47,818 bases of DNA from Bacteroidales bacterium (lineage in GTDB: Bacteria; Bacteroidota; Bacteroidia; Bacteroidales; Bacteroidaceae): positions 1 to 47,818 of the forward strand of contig SFIS01000007.1 of the NCBI GenBank assembly GCA_004555245.1, given 5' to 3'. A program made the position numbers and the translations under genes. This document shows positions 24,806 through 32,869 of this stretch, one piece after another. The notes beneath the pieces were generated by a model. That model saw nothing but the letters and a program-made list of their open reading frames with translations, ran no database searches and was not told the origin of the DNA. How positions within the stretch are numbered: position 1 is the first letter of the stretch; each line of letters starts with the position of its first letter.

Positions 24806-25687
24806 CTATCCGATGATTTTCTCTGCAATCAGTTCTTTCACAAGCTGGTCTATCTCTTCGTCAGCTGCGGTGAGCGTGCGCGACTCCTTGGCTTTGAACA
24901 CGATGTTCTTCACCGCCTTGACATTAGTCGGCGAGCCGGCTTTTCCTATCTGCTGCGGGTCGCAGTCGATGTCTGCCGCTCCCCACTGTGTGATGTCGAG
25001 GTATGGTTTGCGTCCGGCGAGAGCCTCGAAAGCGGCGGCCTGTTCTGCAGTACGCTCTGCCACTACGGTTGCGTTCTTGTATTTCATGACAAGTTTGGCG
25101 TTGCGCGGACGGCACGGTGCAGCCGAGCCGTTGACGGTGACAACGAGCGGCAGCGGGCCTTCTACCGTCTCCACGCCTCCGTCGATGTGGCGCTTGATGA
25201 CGATGCGGCGCTTCTCGGGGTCGAGCGAGACGATTTCTTCAGCGTATGTCACCTGTGTCAGTCCGAGTTTCTCGGCTATCTGCGGGCCCACCTGTGCAGT
25301 GTCTCCGTCGATGGCCTGGCGTCCGCCGATGATGATGTCAAACTCGCCGATTTTCTTTATCGCCTGCGAGAGGGTGTAGCTTGTGGCGAGTGTGTCGGCT
25401 CCGCCGAGAGGGCGGTCTGTCACGACATATCCCCGGTCGGCACCGCGATAGAGTGCCTCGCGTATCACTTCGGCAGACTTCGGCAAGCCCATGGTTACGA
25501 CAGAGATTGTCGAGCCGGGGAATTTCTCTTTGAGCAGGAGGGCCTGCTCGAGCGCATTGAGGTCGTCGGGGTTGAACACGGCAGGGAGGGCGGCACGGTT
25601 CACGGTGCCTTCCGGTGTCATCGCATCGGGCCCTACGTTTCTTGTATCAGGTACTTGCTTGGCAAGTACGACAATCTTTAAACTCAT
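24806..25687 (-). CDS. etfB: Electron-transfer flavoprotein beta subunit
   Basis: The 293-residue protein starts 'MSLKIVVLAKQVPDTRNVG' and contains the nucleotide-binding core and the recognition segment typical of ETF beta ('IGGRQAIDGDTAQVGPQIAE'). It is the first gene of an etfB-etfA-acyl-CoA dehydrogenase operon. A promoter 285 bases upstream gives an unusually long structured leader, described separately. Start ATG 25687 matches the family N-terminus. Confidence 0.93.
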   Translation of the reverse strand: MSLKIVVLAKQVPDTRNVGPDAMTPEGTVNRAALPAVFNPDDLNALEQALLLKEKFPGSTISVVTMGLPKSAEVIREALYRGADRGYVVTDRPLGGADTLATSYTLSQAIKKIGEFDIIIGGRQAIDGDTAQVGPQIAEKLGLTQVTYAEEIVSLDPEKRRIVIKRHIDGGVETVEGPLPLVVTVNGSAAPCRPRNAKLVMKYKNATVVAERTAEQAAAFEALAGRKPYLDITQWGAADIDCDPQQIGKAGSPTNVKAVKNIVFKAKESRTLTAADEEIDQLVKELIAEKIIG

Positions 25688-25966
25688 ATTAATATAATAA
25701 TGTGTATAGTTAAGTATTCGTCAAAGATGGGTCTTACAATTCCGCCTTGCCAGATTCCGGGATTTGTCTCCGGGAGCAGAGTGTCGGTTTCTGAAGTTGC
25801 GATGCGGGCATCGCGACTGACAACACTGGCAGCATGCGCCGGAGAGTGACGGAAAGATGACAAAACGGCAAACCGCATTAGTCTGTTGTTTTTTTCCGGC
25901 GGGAACTTATATACCCCGCCTAAAAACAACAGCATGAGCCTATTGCAGGCTCTGTCAGGCACAATT
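25688..25966 (-). promoter_or_regulatory. Long structured leader of the etf operon
   Basis: Between the promoter and etfB lie about 280 transcribed bases. A hairpin near 25882-25932 has an outer CTGTTGTTTTT/AAAAACAACAG stem and an inner GGCGGG/CCCGCC stem; a smaller GAGCC/GGCTC hairpin precedes it. The region has an open frame of 92 codons that ends across the etfB start, but its residue use is not protein-like. It may be an attenuator or riboswitch-like leader, or simply a long UTR. Confidence 0.4.
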
Positions 25967-25972
25967 ACGGCA

Positions 25973-26004
25973 CAAAAGTACTAATAATTTTCTGAATTGG
26001 CAAA
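25973..26004 (-). promoter_or_regulatory. Promoter of the etf operon
   Basis: On the minus strand TTTG (26004-26001), a 20-bp spacer, TACTTTTG (25980-25973). It is the best promoter match upstream of etfB. Confidence 0.6.
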
Positions 26005-26014
26005 AAAAGCGTAC

Positions 26015-26045
26015 AAAAAATGCACAAAACGCCGTGTTTTGTGCA
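26015..26045 (-). terminator. Terminator of the SDR gene
   Basis: A perfect 10-bp stem (26021-26030 with 26036-26045) is followed on the minus strand by a run of T. It separates the SDR gene from the etf promoter immediately downstream. Confidence 0.75.
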
Positions 26046-26077
26046 CACAGACAAGATTTTGTGCAGGCTGCTGCCTT

Positions 26078-26860
26078 TCAGGAATATATCTTTCCGACAA
26101 CTCTGCAGACGAGCGATGCGGGCAGAATCCGGTTGAGCAGAGAGAAGATGTGATACTGCAGTCCGGCTGTGGTGTAGAGCGGCGGGCGGCGGCGGACGGC
26201 GAGTTTCAGCAGGCTGCGGGCGATGGTCTCTGGCGGCATGCCGTTCTGCTCGTCACGTTCCATGACGGCCACGGCGTGCTGCATCGCGGTGTATGTGTCC
26301 GCTCCGTCGAGGCTCTTGCCGCGGCTGCCGGTGAAGGCTGTCTTCACGTCGCCCGGCATGAAGCAGCTGACATGTATGCCGAAGGGGCGCAGCTCGTTGC
26401 GCAGGGCGTAGGCGAGGGCGCCGACGGCGGCTTTCGAGGCGGAATAGAAGGCCTGGAAGGGGATGGGGAAGACGGCTGCCATGCTGCCCACGAGGATGAT
26501 GCGTCCCTGCCGGCGGCGGCGCATATACGGCAACGCAGCCTGCACGACGTTCACCGTGCCGAAGAAGTTGACGTCAAGCTGGCGGCGGGCATCGCTGACA
26601 GCGGTGTATTCCACCGCGCCGGAAATGCCGTAGCCGGCATTGCTGACAAGCACGTCAATCGCACCGGCGACCTCTGCCACACGGCTCACGGCACGGCGGC
26701 AGTCGTCGGGAGACGTGACATCGCAGGTGAGATGTGTGACGGCGGGCGTGCTGACACCGTGGCGCGAGAGTTCGAAGACGGTGTATCCGTGGGCGGCAAA
26801 GTGTTGTGCCGTGGCGGCGCCGATGCCTGAGCTGCCGCCTGTGATTACGAGTGTGGGCAT
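26078..26860 (-). CDS. Short-chain dehydrogenase/reductase
   Basis: The 260-residue protein has the NAD(P)-binding 'TGGSSGIGAA' at residue 7, 'NAGYG' in the fourth strand and the catalytic Tyr-Lys pair in 'FYSASKAAV'; the Ser lies in 'ILVGSMAA'. All classical SDR residues are present. The substrate is not predictable; the C-terminal basic stretch 'VRRRPPLYTTAG' resembles SDRs acting on hydrophobic substrates. It lies 105 bases downstream of the RSH gene on the same strand, with no clear promoter between, so it may be co-transcribed. Confidence 0.87.
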   Translation of the reverse strand: MPTLVITGGSSGIGAATAQHFAAHGYTVFELSRHGVSTPAVTHLTCDVTSPDDCRRAVSRVAEVAGAIDVLVSNAGYGISGAVEYTAVSDARRQLDVNFFGTVNVVQAALPYMRRRRQGRIILVGSMAAVFPIPFQAFYSASKAAVGALAYALRNELRPFGIHVSCFMPGDVKTAFTGSRGKSLDGADTYTAMQHAVAVMERDEQNGMPPETIARSLLKLAVRRRPPLYTTAGLQYHIFSLLNRILPASLVCRVVGKIYS

Positions 26861-26965
26861 GATGTTGTGCAGGGGTGGGATGACGGGTTGCGGACGGATG
26901 GGGGAGACGGCAGCATGCCTGAAGGGGCAAACGCCTGGCGGGGGTGCGGCTGAAGGGGCGGGCTG

Positions 26966-28912
26966 TCACTTCACGTTGTGCTTCACCTCGTCGATGCCGG
27001 GCACGGTGTAGAGGCTCTGCATGGCGGAGACGAGCTCGCTGACGGAGTGTACGAAGAAGACGACGGTCAGCTCGACAATCTCGTCGCGCGTGACGGTGGT
27101 GAGCGAATCGATAGAGAGATGCAGGTCGTTGGTGATCTTGCTCACCACGTCGATGAGGAAATGGTAGCGGTCGATGGCGCGGATGGAGATGCTGACAGGA
27201 TATTGTTTGTCGGGCGCCTCGTCAAAGCCTATGTTCACGATGTTGTCGCCGTGTTTCGACGCGAGGCGTATCGCCTCGGGACAGTTGCGCCGGTGCATGG
27301 TGATGGAACCGTCCTCCTCGCGGAAGCCTACCGTCTCGCCGCCCGGCAGGGGCAGACAGCGGGGACAGCGGTGGAACTGCTGGCGGGCGAGCTCCTCGGC
27401 AAAGAACGAGCGCATGGCGCGCCGCGCCTTGTACGTCTGCACGACATCGAGCCATTCGGGATGCGGGCGGAAGTCTGTATCGGTGCCGATCTCCACACAG
27501 TCGCCGCGACGCAGCTCTGTCTTCACGGACATCAGCTTGCCGTTGATGCGCGCATATTTAGCATGGAGGCCGATGTCTGTGTGAAGCTCGAAAGCGAAGT
27601 CGAGGGCGGTGGCGCCCTTGGGCAGTATGATGCCCTCGCCACGGGGCGTGAAGACGAGCACGTCGTCGTAATAGAGCGAGCTCTTTATCGTCTCGATGAA
27701 GCCCTGGCCCTGCGATTCTGCCGCAATGTCCTTCAGCACCTTGCGAAATTTCTCTATCCATTGCGTGACGGTGTCCAGCGACACTCCGCTGCCCACATTG
27801 CGCGTCTCGGCACGGCTCGCAATCTCTGCCATACACCCGAAGCGCGACGCCTGGACCATCGTCTGCGAGCAGATCTGGACATCCTCCCACACGCCTTCCT
27901 GAGACAGCAGCATGACGTTCAGCGACTTGTAGGAGTTCTCCTTCGCCTGGTCGATGAGGTTCTGGAAGGTGCCGGGCTTCTCGTTGTAGAAATCCGTGAG
28001 GATGGAATAAATCTTCAGACAAACGTTCTTCTCGCTGAGCGACGGGTCGGTACAGGCGGTGAAGGTCACGCGGACATAGTATCTGTTGTCGAGATGAAGG
28101 AAATCCTTCTGCTGCGCGTTCATACGCCGCCAGATGCTGTAAGGCGCACGCCAGTACACCTGCGCCTGCGCCGTGATGCCGTTCTGCAGGAGGAGATGCT
28201 CGATCATGTCGGTGAAGACCTTCAGACGGTCGCGGTTGGCTGTCTTGTCCTCTTCAAGCAGACTGCTGATGTCGGCATACTGCATCCCGCAGCGGTATTT
28301 GAAAGAGAGGTTCTCGAGGTCGGTCTTCACGTCGAACAGACCGAGGCGGTTGGCAAGCGGAGCGTAGAAATAGTCCGTCTCGCCTGCAATCTTCATCTGT
28401 TTGTCGGGTTTCATGCTCGACAGCGTGCGCATGTTGTGCAGGCGGTCGGCAATCTTCACCATCAGCGCGCGGATGTCATACTGCATCGAAGAGAGAAGCT
28501 GCTGGTAGTTGTCAACCTGTTTCGACATCTTGTATTTCTCTTTCTTCTTCTTCGTCACCACATTCACGAGAAACGCCACGTCGGCGCCGAACCGCTCTTC
28601 TATGTCGTCGATAGTGTAATCGGTGTCCTCCACAACATCGTGCAGGAACGAGGCGGTGACGGAGTTGGTGTCGAGCATCAGCTCCTCAGCCGCTATCAGC
28701 GCCACGGAGATGGGGTGCAGGATGTACGGCTCGCCAGATTTCCTGCGCTGAGCCTTGTGCGCATCACGCGCAAACTCGAAGGCGCGCTTCAACTGCGCCA
28801 ACTGGGCTGAAGACACTCGCGGTGCCATCGAACGGAACACTTTCTCTGCCGCGGCCGCCACCATACTATCATAATCGGGCTGTGAAGATGTAGATAATTG
28901 CATGTCATCCAT
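26966..28912 (-). CDS. RelA/SpoT homologue with intact hydrolase and eroded synthetase
   Basis: The 648-residue protein has the long RSH domain order: HD hydrolase (about 45-190), synthetase-like (about 230-380), TGS (about 424-480) and ACT (about 570-645). The hydrolase motif 'FLHDVVEDT' at residues 89-97 and the 'KIADRLHNMRTL' block are intact. In the synthetase region the conserved R-x-K-x-x-YSI becomes Y-x-R-x-x-YSI ('YWRAPYSIWRRM'), the catalytic Asp before A-x-R-V is Asn ('DNRYYVRV'), Y-x-SLH is YKSLN, and the Glu of ExQIRT is Asp ('DVQICSQ'). The likely role is (p)ppGpp hydrolysis, as proposed for the second RSH of some Bacteroidota. Start ATG 28912; ATG 28903 is an alternative. Confidence 0.88.
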   Translation of the reverse strand: MDDMQLSTSSQPDYDSMVAAAAEKVFRSMAPRVSSAQLAQLKRAFEFARDAHKAQRRKSGEPYILHPISVALIAAEELMLDTNSVTASFLHDVVEDTDYTIDDIEERFGADVAFLVNVVTKKKKEKYKMSKQVDNYQQLLSSMQYDIRALMVKIADRLHNMRTLSSMKPDKQMKIAGETDYFYAPLANRLGLFDVKTDLENLSFKYRCGMQYADISSLLEEDKTANRDRLKVFTDMIEHLLLQNGITAQAQVYWRAPYSIWRRMNAQQKDFLHLDNRYYVRVTFTACTDPSLSEKNVCLKIYSILTDFYNEKPGTFQNLIDQAKENSYKSLNVMLLSQEGVWEDVQICSQTMVQASRFGCMAEIASRAETRNVGSGVSLDTVTQWIEKFRKVLKDIAAESQGQGFIETIKSSLYYDDVLVFTPRGEGIILPKGATALDFAFELHTDIGLHAKYARINGKLMSVKTELRRGDCVEIGTDTDFRPHPEWLDVVQTYKARRAMRSFFAEELARQQFHRCPRCLPLPGGETVGFREEDGSITMHRRNCPEAIRLASKHGDNIVNIGFDEAPDKQYPVSISIRAIDRYHFLIDVVSKITNDLHLSIDSLTTVTRDEIVELTVVFFVHSVSELVSAMQSLYTVPGIDEVKHNVK

Positions 28913-28966
28913 AAGAAGATACAGTGAGAATTACAGTTTTTTTAGGCTTTTTGTGTCATCAGCCGA

Positions 28967-28998
28967 CAAAGTTCGCAATTTTTGATTAATTATCCAAA
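28967..28998 (-). promoter_or_regulatory. Probable promoter of the RSH gene
   Basis: On the minus strand TTTG (28998-28995), a 20-bp spacer and GAACTTTG (28974-28967), one mismatch to TAnnTTTG. It gives a leader of about 50 bases. Plus-strand bases 29000-29250 show no gene. Confidence 0.45.
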
Positions 28999-29253
28999 TT
29001 TTTTCATAAAAAAATGAAATGTTTTCAAGAAAAAAAGTGAAACAGGACACGAGACATGGAGCGCAGCGACAACCGGGCAGAAAAGCGGTACGAGGCGAAG
29101 CGGACGTGACCCGCACGTCTGTCACGGGCTGCACGGAGCGGGGAGAACAGCCTGACGGGGCGCACCTCGTCATGACGCATTGTCACGGAAAAAACTTACA
29201 TTATGTCACGGCACGTCTCATGACGGTTTTTCAAAACAAATTGTGATTTCAAA

Positions 29254-29731
29254 CTCGCGAGAATCGCGCAGAAACTGTCGAATGGCATCACGGCGTCGTA
29301 CAGATATCAGATTCTCGATTTTCGTAAACCGTTGTATATCACTGAATTACTTTTCCCACATCCCCAAAACGACTGTTTTGTATGCCGAAAAAGGCGGAAA
29401 AACGTCCCAAAACAGTCAATCTTGCAGCCTCATCTTGACTATTTTGCAGCCTCATCTTGACTATTTTGCAGCCTCACTTTGACTATCTTGCAGCCTCATC
29501 TTGACTATCATGGCATCGAAAAACGGCTGTTTCGCCCTACCGGACACATGAAATTGTCGTTTCAGAAAGAAAAGTCCGAATTAATGAATGTTAATTCCAA
29601 CATTTCCCGTTGTCAAGATTTTTTACCTCCCGGCTCGGTTTTTGCCGCCAAGACATATCTATTTGGGCATGCCCGGCGTTTGACGTTTTGTAAGCGAAAG
29701 ACACTGCCGGCATTACAAAATGTCAGAAAAC
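29254..29731 (+). repeat. Dispersed non-coding element, copy E2
   Basis: This shares modules with E1 (6141-6576): an inverted repeat CTCGCGAGAATC/GATTCTCG (29254-29317), a CTGTTTTG/AAAACAG stem (29371-29416), a longer 22-bp array (29406-29514), the GTTGTCAAGATTTTT block (29587-29647) and a final module where TGAC-TTTTGTAA pairs with TTACAAAA-GTC (about 29678-29725). It lies between the divergent RSH and glyS genes. No ORF of note is present. A GGCTGTTTCGCCCTA motif at 29524-29538 echoes E1 6304-6318. Confidence 0.6.
29406..29514 (+). repeat. 22-bp tandem repeats (five units)
   Basis: Five head-to-tail units of exactly 22 bp, the last four close to CCTCA-Y-Y-TTGACTAT-Y-TTGCAG and the first degenerate. 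This is the clearest of the three arrays in the window. Confidence 0.85.
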
Positions 29732-29758
29732 AACTCGTATCCCGCTAAAATCAGCAAC

Positions 29759-29791
29759 GGCTGTTCTTGTCACGCAATGGGCAGAACAGCC
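29759..29791. repeat. Inverted repeat between E2 and glyS
   Basis: GGCTGTTCT (29759-29767) pairs with AGAACAGCC (29783-29791). The AGAACAGCCTGA string also occurs near 29146, so it may be part of a wider repeat set. Confidence 0.5.
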
Positions 29792-29882
29792 TGATTCACG
29801 CCCGCCTTCGCCCGCCTTTTTGCGCCTGACAACAACGAAGTGTACTGCAACATCTAAAAATCAACAAAAAAAACACCATTTA

Positions 29883-29914
29883 TTGCAGATTTACAGAAAA
29901 AAACACTAACTTTG
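29883..29914 (+). promoter_or_regulatory. Promoter of glyS
   Basis: TTG 29883-29885, a 21-bp spacer, TAACTTTG 29907-29914. Transcription would start near 29920, giving a leader of about 235 bases that contains the 87-bp repeats. Confidence 0.65.
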
Positions 29915-30116
29915 CACTCGCAAAACAGAGACGGGCACCATGCCATGTGTGAAATTTCATTCCACAATGCATGACAAGCCCTTTTTGCTCGCGCGAAAAA
30001 GCACCCGCAAAACAGAGACGGGCACCATGCCATGTGTGAAATTTCATTCCACACTGCATGACTAACCCTTTTTGCTCGCGCGAAAAAGCACTCGCAAAAC
30101 AGAGACGGGCACCATG
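29914..30116 (+). repeat. 87-bp tandem duplication in the glyS leader
   Basis: Copy 1 (29914-30000) and copy 2 (30001-30087) are 87 bp each with very few differences, followed by a 29-bp partial third copy (30088-30116). Each contains an ATGC...GCAT inverted repeat around GTGAAATTTCATTCCAC and a CTTTTT/AAAAAG hairpin. The minus strand is open through the repeats only because 87 is a multiple of three. Confidence 0.9.
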
Positions 30117-30156
30117 CATCTCTGTATGAACGATAACTATAACATTAAAAAGATAC

Positions 30157-31707
30157 ATGGCACAAGAAGACGTTTTCAAGAAAATTATCAGCCATTGCAA
30201 AGAGTATGGCTTTGTATTCCCTTCGTCAGAAATCTATGACGGCCTCGGAGCTGTCTATGACTATGCGCAGAATGGCGTAGAACTGAAAAACAACATCAAG
30301 CAATACTGGTGGCAGTATATGGTGCTCGTACACGAAAACATCGTGGGCATCGATTCCGCCATCTTCATGCACCCTACTATATGGAAAGCGTCAGGACACG
30401 TCGATGCATTCAACGACCCCCTCATCGACAACCGCGATTCAAAAAAACGATACCGCGCTGACGTGCTCATCGAAGACCAGATAGCAAAATACGACGAGAA
30501 AATAGAGAAAGAGGTGGAGAAAGCGCGCAAACGCTTCAAAGAAAACTTCAACGAAGAGCAATACCGGGCCACATCGCCTAAAGTCCTGGAACTCGCACAG
30601 AAACGCGACAACCTCCACAACCGCTTCCACGACGTGATGAATGCAGAGGGCGGCATAGACCTCGACGGACTAAAGCAAATCATCCTGGACGAAGAAATCG
30701 TTTGCCCCATCTCCGGCACACGGAACTGGACCGACGTCAGACAGTTCAACCTCATGTTCAAGACCGAAATGGGAGCTGCCGCAGAAGGCGCATCGACAGT
30801 ATATCTGCGCCCCGAGACAGCACAGGGCATCTTCGTCAACTATCTCAACGTGCAGAAGACTGGACGCATGAAAGTGCCGTTCGGAATAGCACAGATAGGA
30901 AAGGCTTTCCGAAACGAAATCGTCGCACGACAGTTCATCTTCCGTATGCGAGAGTTCGAGCAGATGGAGATGCAGTTCTTCGTGAAGCCGGGCACTGAAC
31001 TCGAATGGTTCAAAGAGTGGAAAGAACGCCGCATGGCATGGCATCAGGCCCTCGGCTTCGGAGCGGAGAACTACCGCTTCCACGACCACGACAAACTCGC
31101 ACACTATGCCAACGCAGCCACAGACATCGAGTTCCACATGCCGTTCGGATTCAAAGAGGTGGAGGGAATACACTCCCGCACTGACTTCGACCTCTCACAG
31201 CACGCCAAATTCTCAGGAAAGAAAATCGAATACTTCGACCCCGAGGCTGGCGAACGCTATACACCATACGTCATCGAAACCTCTATCGGTGTCGATCGTA
31301 TGTTCCTCTCCGTCATGTGCCACGCCTTCGAAGAAGAGAAACTCGACAACGGCGAGACACGCACCGTGCTGCATCTGCCGGCTGCCCTCGCCCCTGTAAA
31401 ACTCGCAGTATTCCCTCTCACAAAGAAAGACGGACTGCCAGAGAAGGCACGAGAAATAATCGACAGCCTGAAGTTCCACTTCAACTGCCAGTATGAGGAG
31501 AAAGACCAGATCGGAAAACGATACCGCCGTCAGGACGCCATCGGCACACCTTACTGCGTCACAGTGGACCACCAGACACTCCAAGACAACACCGTCACGC
31601 TGCGACACAGAGACACCATGCAGCAGGAACGAGTAAACATAGCTGACCTCAGAGACATCATCGAAGACAAAGTCAGCATCGCAAGCCTGCTGAAGAACTT
31701 GAAATAA
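30157..31707 (+). CDS. glyS: Glycyl-tRNA synthetase, homodimeric type
   Basis: The 516-residue protein has the class II synthetase core: motif 1 region 'FVFPSSEIYDGLGAVYDYAQ', motif 2 'GKAFRNEIVARQFIFRMREF' with the catalytic Arg, and motif 3 'IETSIGVDRMFLSVM'-like sequence, then a C-terminal anticodon-binding domain. It charges tRNA-Gly in the cytoplasm. Start ATG 30157 matches the family. An FKBP lipoprotein gene starts 13 bases after the stop, so the two share a transcript. The leader carries the 87-bp tandem duplication, which may affect expression. Confidence 0.95.
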   Translation: MAQEDVFKKIISHCKEYGFVFPSSEIYDGLGAVYDYAQNGVELKNNIKQYWWQYMVLVHENIVGIDSAIFMHPTIWKASGHVDAFNDPLIDNRDSKKRYRADVLIEDQIAKYDEKIEKEVEKARKRFKENFNEEQYRATSPKVLELAQKRDNLHNRFHDVMNAEGGIDLDGLKQIILDEEIVCPISGTRNWTDVRQFNLMFKTEMGAAAEGASTVYLRPETAQGIFVNYLNVQKTGRMKVPFGIAQIGKAFRNEIVARQFIFRMREFEQMEMQFFVKPGTELEWFKEWKERRMAWHQALGFGAENYRFHDHDKLAHYANAATDIEFHMPFGFKEVEGIHSRTDFDLSQHAKFSGKKIEYFDPEAGERYTPYVIETSIGVDRMFLSVMCHAFEEEKLDNGETRTVLHLPAALAPVKLAVFPLTKKDGLPEKAREIIDSLKFHFNCQYEEKDQIGKRYRRQDAIGTPYCVTVDHQTLQDNTVTLRHRDTMQQERVNIADLRDIIEDKVSIASLLKNLK

Positions 31708-31720
31708 ACCCCGACGAAAG

Positions 31721-32308
31721 ATGAAGAAAGCATCACTCTTTTTACTGCTCTGCATCACAGCGATTCTCACATCGTGCAGCGAGACGGAAATCGTTGACAA
31801 CGAATACGACAACTGGCAGGAGCGGAACGACGCCTTTTTCACATCAATACACGCAAAAGCGAAACAGGCAATAGACAACGGAGACAACTCCTGGAAAATC
31901 ATCCGCGCCTACGCGAAGCAGGAGGGGTCGGCAAACATCAACGACTATATCGTGGCAGAAGTCATAACAGACGGCGGAAGCTCACAGACAGTCAATTTCA
32001 CCGACTCCGTCTCCATCCTCTATCAGGGACGCCTCATGCCTTCTGACACTTATCCCGAAGGGTATGTCTTCACATCAACATGGACGGGAGAATACGACCC
32101 GGAGACGGCAGCACCCGTCAGAACCGTACTCAGCGGCATGGTGGACGGATTCGCCACTGCAGGAATGGCAATGCGCCCAGGCGACAGATGGAGGGTGTAT
32201 ATACCCTACAGCCTCGGCTACGACGCCAGCGCAAAGGACGGCATACCGGCATACAGCACACTAATCTTCGACCTCACCCTGCTCAAAGCGTGGCAAAAGA
32301 GGAAATGA
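31721..32308 (+). CDS. FKBP-type peptidyl-prolyl isomerase lipoprotein
   Basis: The 195-residue protein starts with a lipoprotein signal ('LLLCITAILTSC', Cys near 20), so it is envelope-anchored. The C-terminal half has the FKBP fold: 'VSILYQGRLMPSDTYPEGYV' followed by 'GMAMRPGDRWRVYIPYSLGY' and 'AYSTLIFDLTLL'. It should assist folding of envelope proteins by isomerising proline bonds. It is tightly linked to glyS (13-base gap) and followed by a bidirectional terminator. Confidence 0.9.
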   Translation: MKKASLFLLLCITAILTSCSETEIVDNEYDNWQERNDAFFTSIHAKAKQAIDNGDNSWKIIRAYAKQEGSANINDYIVAEVITDGGSSQTVNFTDSVSILYQGRLMPSDTYPEGYVFTSTWTGEYDPETAAPVRTVLSGMVDGFATAGMAMRPGDRWRVYIPYSLGYDASAKDGIPAYSTLIFDLTLLKAWQKRK

Positions 32309-32350
32309 CACAGACAACGCACGGGGCCGACCCTATGCCTCCGGCAAACA

Positions 32351-32398
32351 AAAACGACGTGAATGACAGTATTGCCAATCACGTCGTTTTCTTTTTTT
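32351..32398. terminator. Bidirectional terminator between FKBP and RidA genes
   Basis: A 12-bp stem AAAACGACGTGA/TCACGTCGTTTT (32351-32362 with 32379-32390) followed by CTTTTTTT on the plus strand; A-rich on the left, so it can serve both convergent genes. Confidence 0.85.
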
Positions 32399-32424
32399 CT
32401 GTAACAGTAAAGACAGCCTGACGG

Positions 32425-32799
32425 TTATTTCACCGCAACAGCCTCTATCTCGATAGCGCCGCCTTTAGGCAGGGCGGCAACTGCAAAGGCACTGCGGGCA
32501 GGGTAAGGGGCAGAGAAAAACTCGGCATAAACCTCGTTGACAGCGGCGAAATCTGACATGTCTGTCATGAGAACCGTTACCTTCACCACCTGCTGCATCG
32601 TCATTCCTGCCTCGGCGAGGATGTTCTTGATGTTGTTCAACGATTGGCGCGCCTGTTCTTTTATGCCGCCCTCGGCAAACTCGCCTGTGGAGGGATTGAT
32701 GGGCAGCTGACCGCTTACATACACTGTGTCGCCAGCCATGATGGCCTGGCTGTAGGGACCGATGGCAGCAGGAGCTGCCGTTGTAGATAATGCTTTCAT
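32425..32799 (-). CDS. ridA: RidA family enamine/imine deaminase
   Basis: The 124-residue protein has the YjgF/RidA signature including 'GPYSQAIMAGDTVYVSGQLP' near the start and 'ARSAFAVAALPKGGAIEIEA' near the end, where the Arg contacts the substrate carboxylate. It removes reactive 2-aminoacrylate and other imines in the cytoplasm. Length is normal. It lies 70 bases downstream of the nucleoside kinase gene on the same strand and may share its transcript. Confidence 0.93.
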   Translation of the reverse strand: MKALSTTAAPAAIGPYSQAIMAGDTVYVSGQLPINPSTGEFAEGGIKEQARQSLNNIKNILAEAGMTMQQVVKVTVLMTDMSDFAAVNEVYAEFFSAPYPARSAFAVAALPKGGAIEIEAVAVK

Positions 32800-32869
32800 G
32801 TTCTTTTATATATCAGTGGTTTGTTGGAATGTCTGGGAAACGGCAGGACGGACCTCTACCGCAAACCGG

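Noticed and set aside
25684..25962. 92-codon frame in the etf leader as a small gene
   Set aside because: Residue use is not protein-like, and it ends across the etfB start; a long leader explains it better.
26978..28810. 610-residue plus-strand frame opposite the RSH gene
   Set aside because: The minus strand has the HD, TGS and ACT motifs; the plus frame has no recognisable family.
29406..29514. CRISPR array
   Set aside because: The 22-bp units are contiguous without spacers, and there are no cas genes.
29880..30200. Minus-strand 106-residue frame with 29-residue repeats
   Set aside because: The repetition is a by-product of the 87-bp DNA duplication (87 is divisible by three); the frame overlaps the glyS promoter and lacks its own promoter.
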